Shown here: positions 26,277 through 37,580 of the stretch, in pieces
Layout: each line of letters opens with the position of its first letter
Numbering within the stretch: position 1 is the stretch's first letter
From: Pseudomonadota bacterium
Lineage (GTDB): Bacteria > Myxococcota > Myxococcia > Myxococcales > Myxococcaceae
Assembly (NCBI GenBank): GCA_023426545.1
Contig: JAFAAN010000083.1
Coordinates: 6,955-70,954 of the forward strand
Reading direction: 5' to 3'
Length of the DNA: 64,000 bases
Notes under the pieces: generated by a model
Databases searched by the model: none
The model's input: only the letters and a program-made list of their open reading frames with translations
What the model was told of the DNA's origin: nothing
Made by a program: the position numbers and the translations under genes

Positions 26277-27140
26277 TCAAGCCACGCTGAACGCTGTGCC
26301 CGGCGCCACGGGCGCGAAGAGGTTGGTGCCGGCGAGGTCCAGCACGCGCCATCGGTGGAACACGAGGTTCGCATCCACGCCGATGATGTCCTCCTCCGGC
26401 ACCGGCGCCCAGTACGGCCCGCCGCACAGTGACTCGCTGGCGACCACGAGCTGCTCCAGCTTCGTCCCCGGCGCGGGCAGCGTGGAGAGCGCGTTGCGCG
26501 TGCGGTCCGTGGACACGAACAGCGTGCGGTGGCGGCGCGTGGCCACCATCGCCTCGCCGTCGGACACGAGGAAGTTCATCGCCGAGCGGTCGTCCTGTCC
26601 CGGCACGTCCGTGATGGCCGCCACCAGCGACATCGTCTCCGCCAGCGCCCGGGCGACCGCCTCCACGGGGGCCTGCCGGTCAATCGGGTGCCGGGCCGCC
26701 AGGCGGGTGAGGAACAGGTAGAAGCAGCGCTCGCTGTCCGTGGTGCCCTTGATGTTCGTGCGGAGGCTCGGGCAGATGAGCGCCTCCACGGCCGCCCGGT
26801 GCCTCGCGAACTCGCGCACCGTGCCGTTGTGCACGAACGACCAGCGGCCGTGCAGGAAGGGGTGCGAGTTGCGCAGCTCCACCGCGCCCACGGAGGCGAG
26901 CCGGATGTGCGCCACCACCGTGTGTGAGGACACGCGGCTGCTCACCCGCTCGAAGTCCGGATCGCTGTGCGCCGGCCCCACACCGTGGGCCACCACCGGT
27001 GACGGTTCGACTCCATAGGAGGCGATTCCCCACCCATCCTTGTGTTCGCGCGACTGGATGAGGAGCGAGTTCTTCTCTGTCACCAGGGCGGGGTGGACGG
27101 CAGTGGGAATCGCTGAACGAAATCCAAATAGTCGGCACAT
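26277..27140 (-). CDS. Class II glutamine amidotransferase domain protein
   Basis: A 287-residue Ntn-hydrolase-fold protein of the YafJ/EgtC type. Met-Cys at the N-terminus (MCRLFGFRS) gives the catalytic Cys after Met removal. Other family segments are HKDGWGIASYG, VVAHIRLASVG, NSHPFLHGRWSFVHNGTV and SERCFYLFL. Stand-alone members act on gamma-glutamyl compounds, but the substrate here is not evident; no ergothioneine genes are next to it. It lies 90 bp downstream of hutI on the same strand and could belong to the hut transcript. Confidence 0.88.
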   Translation of the reverse strand: MCRLFGFRSAIPTAVHPALVTEKNSLLIQSREHKDGWGIASYGVEPSPVVAHGVGPAHSDPDFERVSSRVSSHTVVAHIRLASVGAVELRNSHPFLHGRWSFVHNGTVREFARHRAAVEALICPSLRTNIKGTTDSERCFYLFLTRLAARHPIDRQAPVEAVARALAETMSLVAAITDVPGQDDRSAMNFLVSDGEAMVATRRHRTLFVSTDRTRNALSTLPAPGTKLEQLVVASESLCGGPYWAPVPEEDIIGVDANLVFHRWRVLDLAGTNLFAPVAPGTAFSVA

Positions 27141-27230
27141 GGCTGGTGACGAATACTCCTAACGTCCGGCCCTGACGGATGTCGTCCCGTCTTTACTCAT
27201 CCTGCGTCGGCAGGTCTCTGCGACGCCGGT

Positions 27231-28496
27231 TCACGCGCATCCTTCCATCGGCTGCCGGACATGGATGCGTCCGGTCTTCACCACGACCCGCGCGTGTGTG
27301 ACTCCTAGATGGTAGGGCAGATGACGGTACGAAGCACAGCTGAAGACCACCAGGTCGGCCGGGTCGCCCACGGACAGCCTGCCATGCCGTTGCAGCCCCA
27401 ATGACAACGCGGCGCCCCGAGTGGCTCCCCAGTACGCCTCGGCAGCCGTGAGCCCGTTCTCCAGGCATGCGAGCCCCAGCGCCAGGGCCGTGTTTTCGCT
27501 CATGGCGGAGCCGGGATTGACGTTGGTGCCCAAAGCAATGTTGAGCCCCGCATCGCGGATGCGGCGGCCGGGCGCATAGGGCCGCATGCGCAGGAACAGC
27601 GTGGACGTAGGCACCAGCACCGCCGTGACGTTCGCCGCCGCGAGCGCCTGGAGCCCGGCGTCCGTCACCTGCTCGAGGTGGTCGGCGGTGGCGGCGCCCA
27701 GCTCCGCCGCCAGCTCGGACGCGCCGAAAGCGGTGAGCTGGTCCGCGTGCAGCCTCGGCGTCATGCCCAGCGCCTTGCCCGCGTTCAGGATGCGGCGCGC
27801 CTCGTCCACGGTGAAGGCGCTGTCCTCCACGAAGACGTCGCAGAAGCGCGCCAGGCCCTCCCGCGCGACGGCGGGGAGGATTTCGTCGATGCACAGCCGC
27901 ACGTAGTCCTCGCGCCGGCTGCGGTACTCCTCGGGGAGCGCGTGCGCGCACAGCAGCGTGGGCACCAACTCCAGCGGGGTGAGCGTGCCGAGCCGCCGCA
28001 CCGCGCGCAGCATCTTCAGCTCCGTCTCCAGGTTCAGGCCGTAGCCGCTCTTCACCTCCGCCGTCGTCACGCCCTGCGCCAGCAGGCGCTTCGCGCGGGG
28101 CAGCGCGAGCCGCACCAGCTCCTCCTCGCTGGCGGCCCGCGTGGCCCGGACCGTGCCCGCGATGCCGCCGCCCGCCTTGGCAATCTCCAGGTAGGTGGCG
28201 CCCTGGTTGCGCAGGTCGAACTCCGCCGAGCGCTCCCCCGCGAAGACGAGGTGCGTGTGCGGGTCCACGAAGCCCGGTCCGACGAAGCCGCCCTCGGCGT
28301 CCACCACCTCCGTCCGCGGGCCCACCGCGCCCGCGGGCAGCTCGGCCTCCGGCCCGACGTAGGCGATGCGGCCGCCGCTCACGCCCACCACGGCACCCGG
28401 CCGCGGCGTGAGCGCGTCCTCCGCGCGCTCGCGGTGTGTCCCTTCCACCGTGAGCACCTCCGAGGTGTTCCGAACCAGCAGCTCCAACACGTCCAT
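27231..28496 (-). CDS. hutI: Imidazolonepropionase
   Basis: A 421-residue amidohydrolase that opens imidazolone-5-propanoate to N-formimino-glutamate in histidine degradation. It has the metal-binding VDPHTHLVFAG, the family segments GGGIAGTVRATR and TTAEVKSGYGLNLETELKMLR, LHADQLTAFG, the late metal Asp in ALGTNVNPGS, and NPADL-type end (VGDPADLVVF). It follows hutU with a gap of about 95 bp. Neither hutH nor hutG lies in the window. Confidence 0.95.
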   Translation of the reverse strand: MDVLELLVRNTSEVLTVEGTHRERAEDALTPRPGAVVGVSGGRIAYVGPEAELPAGAVGPRTEVVDAEGGFVGPGFVDPHTHLVFAGERSAEFDLRNQGATYLEIAKAGGGIAGTVRATRAASEEELVRLALPRAKRLLAQGVTTAEVKSGYGLNLETELKMLRAVRRLGTLTPLELVPTLLCAHALPEEYRSRREDYVRLCIDEILPAVAREGLARFCDVFVEDSAFTVDEARRILNAGKALGMTPRLHADQLTAFGASELAAELGAATADHLEQVTDAGLQALAAANVTAVLVPTSTLFLRMRPYAPGRRIRDAGLNIALGTNVNPGSAMSENTALALGLACLENGLTAAEAYWGATRGAALSLGLQRHGRLSVGDPADLVVFSCASYRHLPYHLGVTHARVVVKTGRIHVRQPMEGCA

Positions 28497-28592
28497 GCCT
28501 CAACGACCTCCGTGAACCCCCCAGGATGGGGATGGACCCGCTCAGCGCCTTGCCGACCTACGCCCGGCCGAAGTCGCCGGACAGCTCCTGGC

Positions 28593-30248
28593 TCAGGTGG
28601 TGATGCCGGGAATCTTCACGCCGCGCTCCCGAGCCACCTCGATGGCCTCCGGGTAGCCCGCGTCCGCGTGGCGCAGCACGCCCATGCCGGGGTCGCTGGT
28701 GAGGACGCGCTCGATGCGGCGCGCGGCCTCCGGCGTCCCGTCCGCGACGATGACCTGGCCCGCGTGCAGCGAGTAGCCCATGCCCACGCCGCCGCCATGG
28801 TGGAAGGACACCCACGAGGCGCCGTTCACCGCGTTCACCAGCGCGTTGAGGATGGGCCAGTCCGCCACCGCGTCCGTGCCGTCCTTCATCGCCTCCGTCT
28901 CGCGGTTGGGCGACGCCACCGAGCCGCAGTCCAGGTGGTCGCGGCCGATGACGATGGGCGCCTTCACCTCGCCCTTGCGCACCAGCTCGTTGAAGGCGAG
29001 GCCCGCCTTGGCGCGCTCGCCGTAGCCCAGCCAGCAGATGCGCGAGGGCAGGCCCTGGAAGGCCACGCGCTCCTCCGCCATGTGGAGCCAGCGCTGGAGC
29101 GAGGCCTTCTGGGGGAACAGCTCGCGCACCACGCGGTCGGTGACGCGGATGTCCTCCGGGTCTCCGGAGAGCGCCACCCAGCGGAAGGGCCCCATGCCCT
29201 CGCAGAAGAGGGGGCGGATGTAGGCCGGCACGAAGCCCGGGAACTCGAAGGCGTTCTCCATGCCGCCCAGCTCGGCCTGGCCGCGCAGGTTGTTGCCGTA
29301 GTCGAAGACGTGGCTTCCGGCGGCCTGGAAGTCGTTCATCGCCTGCACGTGCATCATCATCGACTCGCGCGCGCGCCGGACGTACGTCTCCGGGTCGCGC
29401 TGGCGCAGCTCGGCGGCGGCCTCCAGCGACAGGTCCGTGGGGATGTAGCCGTTCAGCGGGTCGTGCGCGCTGGTCTGGTCCGTGACGAGGTCCGGCTTGA
29501 TGCCCCGGCGGTACAGCTCGCGGAACACCGACGCCGCGTTGCCGATGACGGCGATGGAGCGTCCCACGCGCTGCGTCTGCGCCTCCTTCACCAGCGCCAG
29601 CGCCTCGTCCAGGTCCTTGGCGACGACGTCGAGGTAGCGCGTCTCCACGCGGCGGCGGGCGCGGGTGGGGTCGATCTCCACGCCGAGGAACACCGCGTTG
29701 TTCATGGTGGCGGCCAGCGGCTGCGCGCCGCCCATGCCGCCGAGCCCGCCGGAGAGGATGAGCCGGCCGGCCAGGTCATCGGTGCCGAAGTGGAAGCGGC
29801 CGGCGGCGGCGAAGGTCTCGTAGGTGCCCTGGAGGATGCCCTGCGTGCCGATGTAGATCCACGAGCCCGCGGTCATCTGGCCGTACATCATCAGGCCCTT
29901 CTTCTCCAGCTCGTGGAAGTGCTCCCAGTTGGCCCAGCGGCCCACGAGGTTGGAGTTGGCGATGAGCACGCGCGGCGCGTCCGGGTGCGTGCGGAAGATG
30001 CCGACCGGCTTGCCGGACTGGACGAGCAGCGTCTCCTCGTCGCTCAGGGACTGGAGGCTCGACACGATGCGGTCGAACGACGGCCAGTCGCGGGCGGCCT
30101 TGCCGGTGCCGCCGTAGACGACGAGGTCCTCGGGGCGCTCGGCGACGTCCGGGTCGAGGTTGTTCATCAACATCCGGAGCGCGGCCTCCTGGACCCAGCC
30201 CTTGCAGGACAGGGAGGAACCACGGGGGGCGCGGATGACGCGGGACAT
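28593..30248 (-). CDS. hutU: Urocanate hydratase
   Basis: A 551-residue NAD-dependent urocanase that hydrates urocanate to imidazolonepropionate. Characteristic segments are MLMNNLDPDVAE, VVYGGTGKAARDW, LVGRWANWEHFHELE, MTAGSWIYIGTQGILQGTYETFA, GGLGGMGGAQPLA and the conserved Cys region RICWLGYGERAKAG. The length is typical. It heads the hutU-hutI unit; the BON gene ends 108 bp upstream, with a hairpin between. Confidence 0.96.
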   Translation of the reverse strand: MSRVIRAPRGSSLSCKGWVQEAALRMLMNNLDPDVAERPEDLVVYGGTGKAARDWPSFDRIVSSLQSLSDEETLLVQSGKPVGIFRTHPDAPRVLIANSNLVGRWANWEHFHELEKKGLMMYGQMTAGSWIYIGTQGILQGTYETFAAAGRFHFGTDDLAGRLILSGGLGGMGGAQPLAATMNNAVFLGVEIDPTRARRRVETRYLDVVAKDLDEALALVKEAQTQRVGRSIAVIGNAASVFRELYRRGIKPDLVTDQTSAHDPLNGYIPTDLSLEAAAELRQRDPETYVRRARESMMMHVQAMNDFQAAGSHVFDYGNNLRGQAELGGMENAFEFPGFVPAYIRPLFCEGMGPFRWVALSGDPEDIRVTDRVVRELFPQKASLQRWLHMAEERVAFQGLPSRICWLGYGERAKAGLAFNELVRKGEVKAPIVIGRDHLDCGSVASPNRETEAMKDGTDAVADWPILNALVNAVNGASWVSFHHGGGVGMGYSLHAGQVIVADGTPEAARRIERVLTSDPGMGVLRHADAGYPEAIEVARERGVKIPGITT

Positions 30249-30279
30249 GAACGGACTCCTAGGGTCTGGCAGACGGAAA

Positions 30280-30317
30280 GGCCCGGCACACTACCCGAAC
30301 CGACGTGCTTCCGGGCC
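30280..30317 (-). terminator. Possible terminator after the BON-domain gene (minus strand)
   Basis: A 7-bp GGCCCGG / CCGGGCC stem, extended by a CAC/GTG pairing after a two-base bulge, followed on the minus strand by TTTCC. It lies between the BON gene and hutU. The T-run is short. Confidence 0.45.
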
Positions 30318-30356
30318 ACCGCGATGTCTCCGTCGCGCCGCGTCGCGTCCGCCGCC

Positions 30357-31472
30357 TCACGAATGCAGCGTGTCGTCGTCCAGCTCGTCGAACCCGGGGT
30401 ACTGGACGGGCCTTCGGGGGGCGGGCGGGGCTGTGATGCCTTCGTCGCGATGGACGCGAATGTCGTTGATGACCTCCTTCACTCCCAGCACGTCCCTGGC
30501 CAGCGCCTCGGTGGCGTGCCGTTCGTCCGCGCTGCGCACCACGCCGCTCAGCAGCACCACGCCGTCGCGCACCCGGATGTCCACGTCCTCCGCGTCCACC
30601 CAGCTCCGCATCAGCCCGTCACAGAGGTCCGCGAGGATTCGCTCGCTGGAGCGGCGGTAGCCGCGCGGGGCCCGGCCGCGCGGGGGCCGCATGGGCCGAG
30701 CAGGGCGGTCCATCCCGCCCTCGAAACCACCGTGCCCCAGCTCGTGGTCGTCCAGGCGCGAGCGGCTGGTGGCGTACCCGCCCCACGGCGGGGCCATGTT
30801 CTCCACGCCGGGTCCGTGCCCCGCCGGCTGTGTGCCGCCGTAGCGGACATCCGTCTCGGCCAGGCGTCCCACGCCTCGCCATGGCCGGCCACGGTCCATG
30901 CCGCCGCCTTCGCCGGAGACGCGCTCCCGGTGCGTATCTGCTCCCCGGTAGCCAGAGGTACCACCCCGGGGGCCAGGGGCCTCGGGGCCGCCGGAGCGCT
31001 CCAGCCGCCCATGCCGGTCTCGGCCATATCCGCCCCGGGGGAGGCGCCTGTCCTCCTCGACATCCCGGAACGTGCCGCTGGGGCTGTAGCCGTGCCGACG
31101 GGCAATCCGCTCCGGGTCGAGCTCCCGTGCGCGGCGGTCCAGTTCCCGGTCCAGGTCGAAGTCACGGCCGTACTCCCGGGCGCGGTCCAGGGCGTGCGCG
31201 GCGCGGCCGTAGTCGAGGTCGTGCTCGTAGTCGCGGGCATCCCGCTCCCTGGCCGCGGCGCGGAAGTAGCGCTCGGTGTCGAACGCCCGAGGTTGCCAGT
31301 CCTCCTCCGCGTCCCAGTCAGCCCGGCGCTCAGGGCCGCGCTCGCCGCCGTGCTCGCTCCATTCGGGCGCCCGGGACGGTGGGCTTCGACGGTGCGCCTC
31401 TTCGTCCTCTCGCGCCTCCCGGGACCGCGCTCTGTCTGTCCACCGTGGGTCGTCGCCGCGTCTGCCGTTCAT
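30357..31472 (-). CDS. BON-domain protein with long charged N-terminal region
   Basis: A 371-residue protein. The first 270 residues are low-complexity and very rich in Arg, Asp, Glu and Gly (FDTERYFRAAARERDARDY and similar), probably disordered. A single BON domain occupies about residues 280-345 (RILADLCDGLMRSWVDAEDVDIRVRDGVVLLSGVVRS, then HATEALARDVLGVKEVINDIRV). BON domains bind phospholipid or interact at the envelope in proteins such as OsmY, but no signal peptide is present here. It ends in an acidic tail (FDELDDDTLHS). Function unknown. Confidence 0.82.
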   Translation of the reverse strand: MNGRRGDDPRWTDRARSREAREDEEAHRRSPPSRAPEWSEHGGERGPERRADWDAEEDWQPRAFDTERYFRAAARERDARDYEHDLDYGRAAHALDRAREYGRDFDLDRELDRRARELDPERIARRHGYSPSGTFRDVEEDRRLPRGGYGRDRHGRLERSGGPEAPGPRGGTSGYRGADTHRERVSGEGGGMDRGRPWRGVGRLAETDVRYGGTQPAGHGPGVENMAPPWGGYATSRSRLDDHELGHGGFEGGMDRPARPMRPPRGRAPRGYRRSSERILADLCDGLMRSWVDAEDVDIRVRDGVVLLSGVVRSADERHATEALARDVLGVKEVINDIRVHRDEGITAPPAPRRPVQYPGFDELDDDTLHS

Positions 31473-31719
31473 CGGATGGCCTCCTGTCCTCGGGTGTCCG
31501 CCCAGGCCTCATATCTGGACGTTCGGGACCCGGCGCGGTCCTGGCAACGCGGCCCGCCGCCGTTCGGGGCAGGGCCGGGCGGGCGGGCGCCCGGCGGGAC
31601 GGGGCCCCAGTAGGAGGAGGCCGCGTTCGCAGGAGCGTTCCCGCGCGGCCGGAGCGCGGTAGAGTCGGAACCTCGCGGACGGCCGATCAACCGGCCGCAG
31701 GCTGCCCGGAGGGAGTGCC

Positions 31720-34098
<2,379 letters not shown>

Positions 34099-34113
34099 GG
34101 CGCGTGAGAGAAC

Positions 34114-36630
34114 ATGCAGCCGGTCAGTGAAGCAGGGTGGCCGGAGTCGCTCCGGCCGCTCTATGAAACGGTGGTGGGCACGCCCGTGGCGGAGGCGGTG
34201 GCCGCGTCCGCGCGGTGGCGCGAGTCCTTCGCGAGCTGGGTGCGTGGCGCCACGCTCGACGAGCGAATGCTGGCGCAGGCCGCGGCCTGGAGCCGGCTCG
34301 ACGTGGGCGAGCGAACCCCTGCCGAGCTGCTGTTCCTGCTCTCGTCGTGCAGCGAGTTGCTGTGGCCCTACGCGGCGCCCCCCCAGGGCCTGCTGCCGCG
34401 CCTCATGTGGCGGCAGGAGGCGATGCTGGCCGCGCTGGTCGAGGCGGGGGACGCGGAGTCCGTCGCGCGCGTGCGGCGCGAGACGGAGGCCACCATCACC
34501 ACGGTGCTGACGCGCATCCTCAAGCGCCACCCGGAGGCGCTGGGGGCGCTGGTGGGCGACGCCCCCTGTACCTTCGATGGACGGGCCCTGCGCTTCCACG
34601 GCGCGGTGGAGGTCGACCTGCGGCAGGCGCTGGGGACGGGCGCGCGGTCCATTGCCTTGCTGGAGCAGCTCCGCGCGCTCATGCCCGCGACGGCGGCGGA
34701 GGGACGGGACCGGCTGGCGGACTTCATCCGGACGCGGGCGTCGCGGCTGCCCTGGCGGGAGGCCTCGGAGGTGCTGGCCGAGCGGCTCTTCTCCCTGGCG
34801 ACCTCGCCCGATGGCCGCGCCGGCCTGAGTGGCTTCCTGGCCTGCTACCCCGCGGGGCGCAAGGAGCCGGACTGGTGCGCGAGGGCGGGGCTGCTGCTGT
34901 CGCGCACGCTGGAGACGGGCGGCCCGCCCGAGGTGGTGGAGAACCTGTGCGAGCTGCTGGCTCGCTTCGACGCGCCGCCGGTGGACGGCCTCCGCGGTGC
35001 GCTGGGCGCGCTGGTGGGGGGAGACTTCGAGGCCGCGGCGGACCTGGGGCCCGCGCGCTTCGTGCTCGACCACTGCCAGGCGACGCTGCGCAAGGGCGAG
35101 CCGGGCCTGGTGCTCACGTTGCTGTGGCTGGAGGAGCGGCTGTTCCGCGCGGCGGTGCGCAAGGGCGTGCCGGATGCCTTCGAGCGGCGCAAGCGCGCCT
35201 TGTCGAAGCTGCGGCCGGGCGCTCCGGGTTTCGAGCACCTGCACTGGCTGGCGGAGGAGTGCGCCGAGCTCTGGCCACGCTTTCTTCCGGGCGGCGTGCG
35301 GCCGGGGCTGGACGAACTGGCCGCGTGGCGGCGGGAGGTCGCCGAGCGGGTGGGCCGCAAGCCCGTGCTCCGCAAGGCGGCCATCGAGTTCTTCCTGTGG
35401 TGCGCGCCGGATGCCGCGTCGTCCGAGGCGGAGCTCACCGTGCTAGCGCTGGTCCGAACCGCCACGGACCGGCGGCAGGTGCGGCGGTTGAAGGAGCACC
35501 CCTCCTCGCGGGTCCGGCTTCGTGTGCGCACCCTACAGTCCTGGTTCCAGGGGGCGGAAGGGAAGGGTGGGGCGGCTGCCGCGATGGCGCCCTCAGCGGG
35601 CACCGGGCCCGCGACGTTGACGGAGGCCCTGCGGCACCTGCACGTGACGCGAGCGGTGCCGCTGGGGGGCCGGACGTGGCTGCGCGACCGGGACCTGGAG
35701 GAGGCGCTGCTCGGCGCGCTCGGCCGTGTGGAGGCGGAGTTCTCCTCGCGCTATCCCGAGCGCTTCCGGGAGGACACGCCGGTGCTGGTGGCGGGGCTGT
35801 TGGAAGGACTGTCCGCCGAATTGGAGCGCGTGAAGGCGGACCTATCCGCGCTGATGGCCCAGGGGCAGACCGCGCCCCGAGAGCTGACCCTGACCCTCCT
35901 GCGCCCCGCGCGGGCGGAGCCCCTCGTACAGGGGGCGGAGGCGGTGGGAACGGCGGTGGAGCCCATGTCGCAGGCGGGGCCGCTCACGGCGGCGGAGCCC
36001 GCGCCGTTTGAGGCGAGGAACTCGGGGGAGGAGCCCGTGCCGCTTGAGGAAGGGCCTACGGGCGAGGAGCCCGTGCCGCTCACGAGGGATGAGCCCGTGC
36101 CGCTTACGGGGACGCTTACGAGGGAGGAGTCCGTGCCGTCCAAGGCTGGGCCCTCGGGATGGGAGGCCCCGCCGCCGGCCCCGGCTCGCTCCGGGGTCGA
36201 GGTCGCTTTCGTCCTCGACGTGGCCGTGGGGGACTTCCTGCGCACGCGGCGCGTGGTGTCCATGCAGGTGGTGAAGCTGGAGCAGCGCGGTGAGGGCCAG
36301 TGGCTCCCGGCGTTCAAGCTCGGGCGGGAGTACCTGGACGCGCAGCTGCTACGGACCGAAGCGGCGTTCTGCCTCTTCCTGGCGCCTCCCTTTCCACGGG
36401 CCGAGTGCTGGGTGGTGCCCTCGCGTACGGTGCGGGCGTTGATGGAGGCCCAGCGCTCGCTGTCCGGCGTGACCCGCGAGGCGGTCCAGCGCGTGGCGCG
36501 CCCGCTGTCCCACTGGCTGCTGGGAGACCTGGTCGGTCTCTGGACCGGTGATGAACGGCCCGAGGCGCTCGCCCGGCTGACCGGGACAGACGGCGCGCCC
36601 GACTTCATCGTCGAATGGCGCCTCGCCTAG
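34114..36630 (+). CDS. Large protein of unknown function with a Glu/Pro repeat linker
   Basis: An 838-residue protein starting 15 bp after the oxidoreductase. Residues 1-500 are mainly helical and Leu/Ala/Arg-rich, reminiscent of helical-repeat scaffolds but without a clear repeat unit. A linker (about 610-690) carries repeated EPVPL blocks encoded by 12-bp-phased DNA repeats. The C-terminal 140 residues (VAFVLDVAVGDFLRTRRVVSMQ ... FIVEWRLA) look like a compact alpha/beta domain. No signal peptide or membrane segment. I do not recognise the family; the close spacing suggests expression with the YdeP-like gene. Confidence 0.7.
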   Translation: MQPVSEAGWPESLRPLYETVVGTPVAEAVAASARWRESFASWVRGATLDERMLAQAAAWSRLDVGERTPAELLFLLSSCSELLWPYAAPPQGLLPRLMWRQEAMLAALVEAGDAESVARVRRETEATITTVLTRILKRHPEALGALVGDAPCTFDGRALRFHGAVEVDLRQALGTGARSIALLEQLRALMPATAAEGRDRLADFIRTRASRLPWREASEVLAERLFSLATSPDGRAGLSGFLACYPAGRKEPDWCARAGLLLSRTLETGGPPEVVENLCELLARFDAPPVDGLRGALGALVGGDFEAAADLGPARFVLDHCQATLRKGEPGLVLTLLWLEERLFRAAVRKGVPDAFERRKRALSKLRPGAPGFEHLHWLAEECAELWPRFLPGGVRPGLDELAAWRREVAERVGRKPVLRKAAIEFFLWCAPDAASSEAELTVLALVRTATDRRQVRRLKEHPSSRVRLRVRTLQSWFQGAEGKGGAAAAMAPSAGTGPATLTEALRHLHVTRAVPLGGRTWLRDRDLEEALLGALGRVEAEFSSRYPERFREDTPVLVAGLLEGLSAELERVKADLSALMAQGQTAPRELTLTLLRPARAEPLVQGAEAVGTAVEPMSQAGPLTAAEPAPFEARNSGEEPVPLEEGPTGEEPVPLTRDEPVPLTGTLTREESVPSKAGPSGWEAPPPAPARSGVEVAFVLDVAVGDFLRTRRVVSMQVVKLEQRGEGQWLPAFKLGREYLDAQLLRTEAAFCLFLAPPFPRAECWVVPSRTVRALMEAQRSLSGVTREAVQRVARPLSHWLLGDLVGLWTGDERPEALARLTGTDGAPDFIVEWRLA
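36031..36140 (+). repeat. Short tandem repeats in the linker of the 838-aa protein
   Basis: Four copies of a GAGCCCGTGCCGCT-like 14-mer begin at 36031, 36067, 36091 and 36127. The spacings (36, 24 and 36 bp) are multiples of 12, so the encoded EPVPL blocks stay in phase. The last copy is degenerate (ESVPS). Confidence 0.75.
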
Positions 36631-36643
36631 CGAGCGCAAGCGA

Positions 36644-36664
36644 GGGAGCGCCAGCGGCGCTCCC
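36644..36664. terminator. Hairpin between convergent genes
   Basis: A perfect 9-bp inverted repeat (GGGAGCGCC / GGCGCTCCC) with a 3-nt loop, in the 39-bp gap between the 838-aa gene and the convergent XRE regulator. No T-run. Confidence 0.5.
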
Positions 36665-36669
36665 CGGCG

Positions 36670-36906
36670 TCAATCGCTCATCTCCGGCAGCTCGGGGAGC
36701 GCGTCCGGATCCAGCTTCAGGATCACGCACAGGCGCGTCAGGGTGGGAATGGTGGGCACCATGATTCCACGTTCCACCCGGGCCAGTACCTCCACGGGGA
36801 TCTCCAGTTGCTCGGCGACCTCCTCCATGCCGAGCCCCGCCTCCTGGCGAGCGGCCTTCAGTGCCGCACCGAGCACCTCGGCCCTTTCCCTGCGACTCGT
36901 CGTCAT
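36670..36906 (-). CDS. XRE family helix-turn-helix regulator
   Basis: A 78-residue single-domain Cro/CI-type DNA-binding protein: VLGAALKAARQEAGLGMEEVAEQLEIPVEVLARVERGIM, then VPTIPTLTRLCVILKLDPDALPEL. The ATG at 36906 is chosen; upstream in-frame sequence is Pro/Arg-rich read-through. It is transcribed divergently from the Nudix gene across 265 bp and convergently with the 838-aa gene. Targets unknown. Confidence 0.88.
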   Translation of the reverse strand: MTTSRRERAEVLGAALKAARQEAGLGMEEVAEQLEIPVEVLARVERGIMVPTIPTLTRLCVILKLDPDALPELPEMSD

Positions 36907-37171
36907 GGGCCGAGCATGACGCCTTCTTGCGTTCCCGTCATCCAATTCACCACACGCTGGCGCGCAGGCGCATGGACGCGAACACTGCCCGGGGGCGCCA
37001 GTCTGGGACAAGCCTCCCGCGCGTCGGCGGCGAGTGTGCGGCCCAGGGGGAGGGTGGCCGAGCCGTCCCGACGTGAACAGCCTGCGCGGCAGGGGTTGCG
37101 GCATTGGCGCCGGGCGAGGGCTGTGTTAGTTCGCCCCTCCCCCGGTGTCCCGACAGAAAGAGGAGAAGCGA

Positions 37172-37579
37172 ATGGCCCGCCGTCAGGTCCGTGTCGTCGG
37201 TGCGATGCTCCAGAACGAGCAGGGGCGCTACCTCATCACCCAGCGTCCCCCCACCGCGTCGCTGCCCCTGCTGTGGGAGTTCCCCGGTGGGCGCGTGGAG
37301 GAGGGGGAGGGGGACGCAGAGGCCCTTGCCCGGGAAATCCTGGAGGAGATGGGCGTGGACGTCGACGTGCTCGGGCAGGCCATGCACACCCACCACGAGT
37401 ACCCCAATTACGACATCGACTTCCGCGTCTTCCACTGCCGCCTCGCGCGGCCGACGGACGAAATCCAGCACCTGCGCGTGCATGACCACCGCTGGGTGAC
37501 GCTGGAGGAGATGTCGAGCTACCGCTTCCCGGACGCGGACGCCAAGACCCTGGCCAAGCTGCTCGACCTGGACAATTGA
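37172..37579 (+). CDS. Nudix hydrolase (MutT-like)
   Basis: A 135-residue Nudix protein. The box GX5EX7REX2EEXG is exact: GGRVEEGEGDAEALAREILEEMG within residues about 42-64. The N-terminus VRVVGAMLQNEQGRYLITQRPP is MutT-like, so a nucleoside-triphosphate pool-cleaning role is possible. AGAGGAGAAG sits just before the ATG at 37172. The downstream lipoprotein gene starts 1 bp after the stop. Confidence 0.93.
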   Translation: MARRQVRVVGAMLQNEQGRYLITQRPPTASLPLLWEFPGGRVEEGEGDAEALAREILEEMGVDVDVLGQAMHTHHEYPNYDIDFRVFHCRLARPTDEIQHLRVHDHRWVTLEEMSSYRFPDADAKTLAKLLDLDN

Positions 37580-37580
37580 C

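Noticed and set aside
27678..31613. A 1311-codon open frame on the plus strand antisense to hutI and hutU
   Set aside because: It mirrors two complete minus-strand genes; the translation is His/Arg/Ala-rich and matches no protein pattern. It is a by-product of high GC.
36031..36140. Possible CRISPR-like or mobile repeat
   Set aside because: Copies are short, in phase with codons and confined to the linker of one gene.
36907..37104. Longer N-terminus for the XRE regulator
   Set aside because: The upstream frame encodes Pro/Arg/Cys-rich read-through; the ATG at 36906 gives a standard single-domain protein.
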